A stretch of DNA of 64,000 nt from Phanerochaete sordida (taxonomy: Eukaryota > Basidiomycota > Agaricomycetes > Polyporales > Phanerochaetaceae). The position numbers were made by a program, and so were the translations under genes. Of the stretch, positions 55,248-64,000 are shown piece by piece. Under the pieces are notes generated by a model, which saw nothing but the letters and a program-made list of their open reading frames with translations, did not search any database and was not told where the DNA came from. Numbering within the stretch: the first letter of the stretch is position 1; the number at the start of each line of letters is the position of its first letter. The stretch is taken from positions 1 through 64,000 of the forward strand of contig BPQB01000032.1 in assembly GCA_019973155.2 (NCBI GenBank), read 5' to 3'.

Positions 55248-57670
55248 ATGCAAAATCCAGCCCCGTCTTCTGCTCCTTTGGTCTACCACTATCTCATTTG
55301 TGGGAAAATTATGGTGGGCAGCCTTCGGAGGCAATATGACAAAGTATGCTCCTCTACGGACCTGACCTTGTATTCTCGCTCACATAATATTCGTCTAGCA
55401 TACCCCATCGGATTCCCTTTCTGGATCGAGGAGCTTGCATGCCACGAGCAAGTTTATCCACGAACATGACGACGCCATGATCAAAGACTGCGACGAAGAC
55501 CTGAATGCTTTGCTCATTCTTGTATGCGCTTTGCTCTTAAAATCGACGGCTCGTTCTAACTTTGTACCGCAGGCTGGTCTCTTTGCTACCATTCTGACGG
55601 CATTCCTTGCGGGGTCAACGGGATGGCTCCAGCAAGACAATACACAAGTCACTGCAGACTTGCTACTCCAGATCTCGGCCCAGCTCGCTGACGCTGCTCA
55701 GGCGGAGATCGCGCAGCTGCCCACGTTCGAAGCAACCACCACGGACATCGCAATCAACATCATGTGGTTCCTCAGCCTTGTCCTCAGCCTCGCCTCCGCG
55801 CTCTTCGGGATGATAGTGAAGCGCTGGTTACGAGAATACACCGCATGGCAGACCGAGTCCCTCCCGCAGGCGATTTGTCTCCGACAAGTGCGATACAAGG
55901 CCTTCCTTCGGTGGAAGGTTCCTCTCATTGTCGCGCTTCTCCCCGGGTTGCTTGAGGTGGCCCTGGTGCTCTTCATGGCGGGTATCGTGGCTATGCTCTG
56001 GACGCTCAATTCGCTTCTCGCCGCGATCATCTCTGCGGCCTCGGCCGCGCTGCTCGTCATTGCCTTCTCAGCCGTCCTCATCCCGATATTCTTTCACAAC
56101 TGTCCCTATCGCTCCCCAGGCGGATGGGTTTGTGTCCTGGCGTGGGGCTATATCTCTCGATTCTACTACCGGACCCTCTGGGCGGCCGGGCTCATCTCGC
56201 GCGCTTTCCTCCACGATCAGCTCTCCCGACGCAGGACTTCCCATGACTGGAAGCAGCGCGACCTCCACCTCAATTTTGCCGACGAGTCTGGCCCGCACGC
56301 TGACTCGGAGACGACCAAGCTCATTCACTTGATTGATGCAATCGTATGGACATACCAGAGAAGGCAGGACGACGCTCTCCTCGACGGACTCTCATACCAT
56401 GCCGATCCAAACGCGGATTCGAGCATTCGTTCGCAGCTGCGGTTGCCCCTTCACGCAGCTTGCCGGGTCTTAGGCGTACCAGTCGAGAAGTTCTTCGAAT
56501 TCCTGCGTCGCCAATATGCCCTTCACCTCTCCCCAGACGGCTCAGCAAGATTCACGCTCTGTCTATCGGACACTTGGGATGCTCTTCACCCGTGGAGCTC
56601 GAAGGACGGCAACACATCGTTGCAGGTCCTGGGCCATTTCCTCCTCGCAGAGCTGAAAGAGGCAACCACTGCTTTCCAGTCCTCTGACGCTCCCCAATCT
56701 GCGCTATCCGATGCCACTGCGTTCGTCGAAGCGCTTTGCTTTCTCTACCACATCAGCAAAGCGCCTTCTGCCCGCACGTTAAAGGGAGCGTTCGCGACCT
56801 TCCTGGAGGATGTGTACCGCAATTCTTCCAGAGACGGGGATTCGATGTCGTCCGCCGCTATCCCAAATTTCCGCACCATTGCCATTGAAATCCTCAGGAA
56901 GATGAGGTCAGCACGCGCGCATGGTGACAACATATCGGGTGAGATTCGTAGCTATTTCCAATTATCGGTCAACTCAAACTTGCCTAGGCCACACACGCGG
57001 GACCCGCTTGGGTCTCCAAACGTTCAAAGACCACGCCAGACTCGCCATCGAAGTATTCCACGAAAGCAGCGACTATTCGAACGAAGAGAGCCGCCACCTC
57101 TTTGTCACGCTCTCCAACCTCGCCATCCAGAGATGCGACAGCTGGCGCGTCCTGTGCTACGACCACGACGACCTGCAGTCCCTCCTACAATGCATGGAAG
57201 CCGCCGCACGGATCTCGCTCGAGCGCTCCATCACGAACTGCGGGCACTACAGCGGCCTTCCATGGGTCGCTTCGCTCTCGAAGGCGGCGGCGTCGCACGC
57301 CGGCCTACACACATGCATCCCACTGTCCTTCCTGCGCACGCTCAGCACTGGGGTCGCGCAAGGCCTGTTCATCGGCAAGCACATGCAGCGACAGCTGCGC
57401 GGGCTCAAGGCGCGATGCGCGTGCCGCGACACGATGAGCATCCCGCCCGATACCCCCCTCCAGGATCCGTTCGGGACGGGCGCATCTACTCCGAAGACGC
57501 TCGTCGCGCCTTCCCTGTCGACGCCGCAGGTCTCGCGCGACAGCACCTCGCGCACGCCGCTGCTGGCGTCCGCTTCTTCCGACAGTCTTGTCGGAGGCGT
57601 CATCTCCGACATGCCGCTGTCGTCGAGCCCGACGTCGCTTACTACCCCGTTGGCCAAGAACTTTTCGTAA
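55248..57670 (+). CDS. DUF6535 transmembrane protein
   Basis: The first exon is uncertain: the ATG at 55248 or 55311 gives a short exon to 55343, and a 55 bp intron (55344-55398) puts it in phase with SKFIHEHDDAMIKDCDEDLN. After a second intron (55520-55572) the DUF6535 block begins, AGLFATILTAFLAGSTGWLQ, then DIAINIMWFLSLVLSLASAL, KRWLREYT and two further membrane helices near FMAGIVAMLWTLNSLLAAI and ALLVIAFSAVLIPIFF. A third intron near 56936-56987 joins HGDNIS to GHTRGTRLGLQTFKDHA. The cytosolic C-terminal 450 residues carry no known domain and end PLAKNFS. Genes of this type are abundant in mushroom genomes and have no assigned function. Confidence 0.82.
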
Positions 57671-58383
57671 TGGGTGTAATGTAGAAGGTATGTGCTTTCC
57701 TTTCGTCAAGATCATCGTCGCTCAGGCTGTGGTATTTTCAAGGTCGCGGTCACTTTGTAGCGTCTCAAATACACTCGAATAGACTTTCTTTGGATGGTCC
57801 GACCGCATAGCATACCTGACATAAGCGCACGTCAGTTGGTTACGGTTATGCGTCATATGCTCTCCACCTCAGGGACGAGCGTCGTCGACGTGCTGCTCGT
57901 TCGCGGGCATGGGAAGGCTATCTGTACCTGGCAAGTCTTGCTCTATACTTGGAGACTGATGCGCAGAAGAAACGGGGGAACATGAAACGCGCATCGCATG
58001 GGGGCCGTTATTACGCTTTGCAATATTAACCCATCGCCGCCACTGTCGGTTTGAGCTCGCCACAGACAGCGGAGCTTGCGGCGGCGAGCTTCTTTGCCAT
58101 CGCTAACATAGCCAGCACGCGGGCTGTCTGTCGGCCGGGACAGAACCTTGAAAGACTGGCTAGCCTCAGGTGCGCTCGCTATCGTTCTCTGCAGTGCTGC
58201 TGACTTTTTGCGACTGCTAGAATGTTGGACGTCCTTTTGTGTATTTTCTATGAAGAATGTCGCGACTGGTATGCCAGCGAAGGTTCGTCGTCCGCTTTGC
58301 AGACATGCCGTCGGCACGAACTCAGCCTATATAAGCTTGGGACACGAAGGGTTCAGGATCTCAGACAGTTTTTCTGCGCTGCC
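57671..58383. other. Intergenic region upstream of the aspartic protease
   Basis: Only the TATA box at 58328 and short frames are visible. Confidence 0.6.
58328..58335 (+). promoter_or_regulatory. TATA box of the aspartic protease
   Basis: TATATAAG lies about 50 bp upstream of the ATG at 58384. Confidence 0.55.
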
Positions 58384-60164
58384 ATGCTCTTCCACACACT
58401 CCTTTCACTCGCTGTCGTCCTTGCGGCGACGGCCTCTCCGCTCGTTGTCCGCTCAGGCCCTATCACTCTCCCTCTTGCCCGCCATTTGAATCTCACCGGC
58501 GGCTCCGCTAGGATGCTGCAGAACGACCAGGCGAGAGCTCGTGCCTTCAAGGCTGGGTCTTTCGCGCAAGATGCCGCCGTTCCTGTTCCAGTGACCGGAA
58601 ACGCCGTGTCTTATCTCGCAGAGGTAGGCGGACGTCCTTTGTTTATGGCTCTTTTAGGCTGACAGCCCTCCTTTACGTGTTAGGTGAACATTGGCAAGTC
58701 AACCACGCCGTGTATGTTTTGTGGATCGCTTTAAATCCATGTGCTCTGCTCAAGCCCTCATAGATAGCCTGATTGTCGACACCGGAAGCTCCAACACTTG
58801 GGTCGGAGCTCAAGGAAGGGATTGGAGTGCCGGCGGGTGTACAGACGAGCTCATGGTCAGTGTTTACGGCCTTCGGATATCAGTAACTATACTTATCTCG
58901 AGCGACCTGTATAGGAAATCAGCTACGGGTCAGGATCTTTCGTAGGTGTGGTCTCCGCTCTACCTATATAACACAGCTTCTTCATCGCCGCGGTCTACAC
59001 CATTCAGGAAATTACTGCCAGGACACCGTGACCATCGGAGGAGCGGGCGGGCTGCAGATAAAAAATCAGGGTATCGGCAATGCCGCCCTAACTGAGGGCT
59101 TTTCAGATGTTGACGGCATTCTGGGGTACGCAGGATGATTTCTCTCGGTCTGTCCGCGGAATTCCTAACAGCATCTTCAGCATTGGTCCGACAGGTCTGA
59201 CCAGCGGTAATTACAAGGGTAGCTCAGGAAAATTGTTATATAATAATGGCATTGTAGGTACGACACTGAACCACAGCACAATCCCGACGGTCACAGACAA
59301 CGCGTTCGACCAAGACTTGATTTCCTCACCCGAGGTTGGCGTCTTGTTCACGCCATCGACCTCAACATCCAGCACCGATGGTGAGCTCACCTTTGGCGGA
59401 GTCGATAGTAGTGCCTTGATCGGGTCTGTTAGCTATGTGTAAGCGTCGGTCTCTAAACATGGCATAAACTCTCATCACTAGTTTTCATCTAGCCCTATCA
59501 CGAAGACGTCCCCCGCCAGCAAATATTGGGGCATCGACCAAAGCATCACGTATGGTTCTGGTTCCGAGTCTTCAACGATTCTCGCATCTACTGCAGGCAT
59601 TGTGGACACCGGCACCACTCTGGTTCTGATCGCGTCAGGTATATATGTATCATCTGTTGCTAGTGCTAGAGGTGTTGCTGACCTCGACTTCGTAGACGCA
59701 TTCCAAAAGTATCAGACTGCTACAGGGGGGGTGAAGGATTCAAACACCGGATTGTTGTCGATTACCAGCGATCAATATGCCAGGCTCCAGAGTCTGTTCT
59801 TCAGCACCAGTGGGGTGAGTCTCGTCTACAACTGCACCATTCATATAAACACCGCTGAACGCTTCGTGGGCAGGGTGTATTCGAGTTGACTCCGAATGCG
59901 CAAATCTGGCCACGATCAGTAAGCACATCTTTGCAATCAGTTTTATGCAGCAGTCTTATGGACTCGAAACAGCTCAATACCGCCATTGGAGGCGCCGCTA
60001 ACGGCATCTACCTGATCGTTGGCGACTTGGAGTCTAATAGTGGTGAGGGCCTGGATTTCATCAACGGGATGAAGTTCCTGGAGCGATACTACTCCGTATA
60101 CGACACTCAGGGCGAACGCGTCGGGCTCTCTTCCACGGAGTACACCTTCGCCACCAGTAACTAA
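58384..60164 (+). CDS. Secreted A1-family aspartic protease
   Basis: MLFHTLLSLAVVLAATASPL is a signal peptide. A pro-region (ITLPLARHLNLTGG, RAFKAGS) precedes the mature start VPVPVTGNAVSYLAEVNIGK. The first active-site motif is LIVDTGSSNTWVGAQ and the second is AGIVDTGTTLVLIAS. Between them are LTFGGVDSSALIGSVSYV and ASKYWGID. The C-terminus has GDLESNSGEGLDFINGMKFL and ERYYSVYDTQGERVGLSS, ending TFATSN. The arrangement is that of polyporopepsin-like basidiomycete proteases. There are many short introns, so about 400 residues. Expected role: extracellular protein digestion at acid pH. Confidence 0.9.
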
Positions 60165-61172
60165 GGCGCACGATCATACCGTCGATTCTTTACCCCTTGA
60201 TGTGCGGACCGCGAACGGACAATGTAGGCTTGCATTACATGAGTCAGGCAGTGAAATGGACTCGATCTTCAGGCGTTATATCAGCAATTGATGCATTACT
60301 ACTGTGAGTAGATTGAGCCGGTGTGCAATGTTCCGGCTGTGAATGGTCACACTAAGGGCTTCATCGAGCTTCCTGAGCGAGCCGTGTCTCCTCTGCACCG
60401 AGCCGCCCTGAGCAAGAGTGAACACAACTAGCACCCCGCGATCCATGCGGTGTATTACCACGAAATTGCGTGCGGCATCTCAACGGGAGGCGCAGCGCGG
60501 CGACGTTCCGCAAGGTTGATTACTACTCGTAGGCCTCTGCTCAGCGGGACCTTCTGCTAAGTTACGTTCCGCCACGCTCCAGGAAAGGCAAGAAGGCGGG
60601 GCGCTCCATCGCGACGCGAAGCGGCGCTAATATGTATATCTGTCTCGTACACCTCGCATCGATTCATGCAACACCCTCGTGCAATACCACATCAATTTCA
60701 GTATCACGGGGAAACGTCGATGGCCGACCCGATGGAGGAGCTATAGAGGTTGTGCGACTGGCAAAGGCGACACCAACTAAATCTCCACATATTTTGCACG
60801 CGCTGGGGTAGAGTCACGCAAGGTGCGTCGAGACCGGAAGTCCTTCAAGACGACACGTTCTCATGGAACGGCTTAAAGGCCTTGCGGACATCTCCAATCA
60901 CTGAAGCGGCTCTGGGTATGTGATCTCGGCGTTGGCCTTCTCCAAGTCAACGGTTGTTTGAGGTCCCGTCGGACCGGCAGACCTAACGACGATGTTTCTT
61001 CATGAGGATGCTACGGTGAGTTCCATACGTCTATTGGCTCGCGCATTGGCTGACAAGAGTCTCAAGACTCCGCCCTAGCTGTGCATCATGCCCTCAGCGG
61101 TGGTAGTACGACAGACCCACGCCCCTCCCTACGACACGCGCACATGTCATTCTTCACCCCGGCTGCCATGGC
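60165..61172. other. Intergenic region, no gene recognised
   Basis: About 1 kb downstream of the protease; short unsupported frames only. Confidence 0.55.
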
Positions 61173-61606
61173 ATGGTCATGTTCAACCTGATGTTGAAGG
61201 AGGATATGATCAACGAACTGGTGTTTTCGCGAAATATGGATGCCACGTTCAAAGGATCCTGCACCAGGTCTGGCACTGCGCTGCGGACTCCGCCGCCGTG
61301 CCCGCGCGCGCCACAGACCGCGACAACCAAGGACATGAAGGCGTGGTATGTGCCACAGCTAGCGATTACGGGTGCGAAGGTCGGCGCGAATCCGTGGACG
61401 AAGGACAAGGGCTAAACAAGCAGCGCAAGCGCTACGAGCGCGTGTTATATTGCTCGGAAGGGTGTTGAGGACAGTGAGTATGGTCCTACGCGCTCTGTGT
61501 GATATGCTGAGTCTTGCGTTTGCAGTGATTGGAAAGAGGATGGTCTCAAGGAGGCGTACCGCTGACCGTCAGCTTGAGCTCGTCAGTGTCCTGGGAGGTC
61601 TGGCTG
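61173..61606 (+). pseudogene. Decayed MYND-protein fragment
   Basis: The frame LQLAITGAKVGANPWTKDKG-like ends at a stop where the downstream gene reads AEVWTKEKGCAWRECLC. Slightly further on, in another frame, VLYCSEGC is followed by a stop, then after a GTGAGT...CAG interval DWKEDGLKEAYR, the shape of a MYND C-terminal half. Stops, frame changes and loss of the first cysteines mark it as a relic of a tandem duplicate of the gene at 61876-63795. Exact borders are uncertain. Confidence 0.55.
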
Positions 61607-61875
61607 ACTTGCTGGTGATAGGCGATCGGCAATTGGTATCTGTGTTTGGTTTGAAAACAGCACTACTCCACCAGGCGGCATAAGCTCCCTTAGCTTTTGA
61701 GAGGTAAGGGGCAAACACAATATAGGACGAGCGTCGAAACATAATTCACGATGCCACCCCGCGGAGCGCCAGAGCGCATCGTGTTCAGCACACGAGCGCG
61801 CTGCATATAAAGCGCACGTTCTTTGTGCTTGTAAGTGGCAACTTGACCACAAACCACATCTTCGATAGCGACGAC
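61607..61875 (+). promoter_or_regulatory. Promoter region of the MYND gene with TATA box
   Basis: TATAAA at 61806-61811 stands about 65 bp before the ATG at 61876. Nothing else was recognised. Confidence 0.5.
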
Positions 61876-63795
61876 ATGCCTTCCCGACGCAGCGAACGCC
61901 GACCCGAATTCGCAGATGCACCTGAACAGCTAGACGTCGAGCAGGAGCACTACGTACAAGGTGTTGCAAAGCGTCTGGCCGAGCAGTTCTTTTATCATCC
62001 CGAGCGCACCGGTCAGGAGCTGCGCAATCACCACCGCAACCACCACGACGTGACGCAGCGACAGGACTACATCGCCGGACTCGTAACATTCCTGGAATGC
62101 GTGAAGGAGGCAGACCCGAACTCGAAGACACAGTGGGAGGGTATGTTCGACGGTGGACTCGTGCAGGCGCTACTGGACGTCGCCTTGGACAAAGATATCT
62201 ACAGGCTGATGCATGTAGATGGATCTGCGACGGTCAGTGACCCTGAACTGAGTTTACTGTCGATCCCTTTTCGTCTGACATCGTGGTTCAGCGCTACGTG
62301 ACAGGCGTGTATTCGTGCTTGTCATGGATGGTAGCTCACGCCGTCCTCACGCCTTGCGATCGCCCCCATTGCGCACAGAAGCACGCTCCATGGGCACGCC
62401 AAGCTCTCCGTACATTCCCGAAGCTGTGGGCTTTGCTGCTTCAACTTCGAGAACTCGTTACGTTTGGCTGCGACGACGACGGGTTCATGGTCCTCGACCC
62501 CAAGAGTCAAGCGGGGAAACAGGGCGAGGAACTCCGGGATGTCCTCTGCGAGCTTCTGATGTCTCACATGATGCTCAGCAGGAAGGAAGAGTAAGTCTGT
62601 GCTCGTTCGGCCTGAACTATCGATTCATGGTCACACTTTGTCTCAGGGATTGTATGCCTACCCTGCGCAATGGCGACATCGGACTTGTCGTCCTGCTCAC
62701 CTCAACTTGTGGAGCATACATACGCAATGCGCGACCTAAGATTCTCTGCATGCTGCAGAACATCATCACCGAAGGCCCCGACACCGGACTCCACTCCTAC
62801 CTGGACAACGCCAGTGCACGCCATGCGCTCATCCCGACCCGTTTCATTGGCAACATGGTCGATCTCCTCCTCGATGACGAGCTTCTCAACGTCGAGCTGT
62901 GCGGCACCCTGAAGATCTTGTCGAGGTTCTTTGAATACCCGGCTCTCAAGGCAGCGCGTGCGGGCGAGAGCGACTTTCCGCTCGCTATTCTTGCTGCTGC
63001 CCAGCGACAGGTGTGCAGCGGTGCCTCGGAAGAGTGGATATGGGATGCGTTGCACTTGACTTTCCTCCACGTCATGTGAGTCAGTCCATGCGCGATATTG
63101 CTACACCTCGCCGAATCTCTGCCCAGGGATATTATCCTGGACGACGAAGGGGCGCTCGCGCGCAGCCTAACTCGCGACTTCAGCCACCCTCTGGTCATGC
63201 TCACCGCGCGAGCACTGTGTCCTGCTGCAATGGACGCCTCGAACAAATTTGGTGTGTAGCACAACATATCACACTTCAACTGCCATATCTTATGCCACGA
63301 TTCAGATGCCTTCGATCGCATCATGCTCATCCTGACGTCGCAGGCTGCGCTCGTCGATGAACCAGCGCTTCCGCAGGTCGCGACGGTGGCATTCAGGACC
63401 TCCGTACAGCAGGTTTGGCACCGTGCGCACGCGAACCTCGTCGCGCTCCCCGCTGCCCGCGCCCTGCGCAAGGACGAAGTCCTCCAGCTCTGGCGTGCCC
63501 TTGGTGCGAAATGTGGCGTCGACCTGAACGCGCCGTACGTTCCGCCGGCGCCTTCCGAGCGAGGCGCGGAGGTGTGGACGAAGGAAAAGGGCTGCGCGTG
63601 GCGCGAGTGCCTCTGCTTCGGCGAGCGCCCCAATCACAAGCTGCGGAAGTGCACGCGGTGCGAGCAAGTTATGTACTGCTCGACGAAGTGTCAGAAGCAG
63701 TGAGTACTTTCTAGACCTCGCGCTTTAGAATTAGTGACATGGGATTCGACAGAGACTGGAACCAGGGCGGGCACAAGCACGTGTGTCGTCGATGA
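61876..63795 (+). CDS. MYND zinc-finger protein with alpha-helical N-terminal part
   Basis: The ATG at 61876 gives MPSRRSERRPEF; upstream frame extension uses no ATG. A long helical region follows (EHYVQGVAKRLAEQFFYHPE, LLQLRELVTFGCDDDGFMVL, HALIPTRFIGNMVDLLLDDE) over five or six exons. The last exons carry the zinc finger CLCFGERPNHKLRKCTRCEQ with VMYCSTKCQKQ, and after the final intron (about 63702-63750) DWNQGGHKHVCRR before the stop at 63795. All eight MYND ligands are present. Basidiomycete genomes hold many such genes; the finger probably mediates protein contact. About 540 residues. A degenerate relative lies just upstream. Confidence 0.86.
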
Positions 63796-64000
63796 GAACG
63801 CATTGTGAGGTGCGAGCCCGTACGGCGGAAAGTCTGTGACCTGGGTGTCTTGTCCCCAAGTTTTGGTTTCGAGTGTCCGTGACTTCGTGCGCGAGTCCGT
63901 GTTAGCCGACAATTTCTGTTTCAATTCTGTTCAGGTTCAGGATAGCGACTGTAATATCTATAGAGCGCATCGTGTCTGTTGAGAATTGTGCTGGTAACAT
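63796..64000. other. 3' flank of the MYND gene at the right window edge
   Basis: No gene was seen. Confidence 0.6.

Noticed and set aside
1..64000. CRISPR arrays, bacterial operons, riboswitches
   Set aside because: Spliced eukaryotic genes throughout; no such structure seen.

Overview
The window is nuclear DNA of a filamentous basidiomycete, most likely an Agaricomycete of polypore type. The evidence is GC-rich sequence, densely packed genes with many 47-65 bp GT-AG introns, and family content typical of that group: three FunK1 kinases, DUF6535, MYND zinc fingers, an A1 protease, a GH18 chitinase and a fungal sesquiterpene synthase. Gene calls come from reading exons and splice sites by eye. 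Function rests on motifs; no database search was run.

Region 1 (1-9 kb) looks like a loose secondary-metabolism patch: an NRPS-like carboxylate reductase cut by the left edge, a sesquiterpene synthase and a small methyltransferase, all on the minus strand and separated by apparently empty DNA. Region 2 (9.4-23.5 kb) is a tandem array of three large FunK1-type kinase genes, all minus strand. The two upstream copies (14998-18643 and 19909-23482) look intact and share a 451 bp upstream block about 93% identical. The third copy (9456-14325) is split by a 1914 bp DNA transposon with perfect 16 bp terminal inverted repeats and an 8 bp target duplication, the signature of an hAT-type element. The element carries no recognisable transposase but does hold spliced, gene-like fragments.

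Region 3 (24-33 kb, minus strand) holds a CCCH+MYND protein, a GH18 chitinase, an F-box/LRR-like protein and a secreted CBM19-like Ser/Ala/Thr-rich protein. Region 4 (34.7-42.3 kb) has serine hydroxymethyltransferase with an 8-nt microexon and a probable dual start, tRNA-Gly(CCC), a glycine-zipper-like unknown, a perfect 25 bp hairpin, an FMN-dependent alpha-hydroxy-acid dehydrogenase and a secreted cupredoxin.

Region 5 (44.4-54.6 kb) is a compact housekeeping block: ribosomal protein eS30, ER membrane complex subunit EMC2, trifunctional folate enzyme FOL1 divergent from EMC2 over 161 bp, a protein kinase, ISD11, URM1 and an RCF1-type HIG1 protein. FOL1 and SHMT feed one-carbon metabolism. 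ISD11 and URM1 both depend on sulfur mobilised by the Nfs1 desulfurase. RCF1 acts on respiratory supercomplexes. Region 6 (55-64 kb) has a DUF6535 membrane protein, an A1 aspartic protease, a decayed MYND relic and an intact MYND-domain gene.
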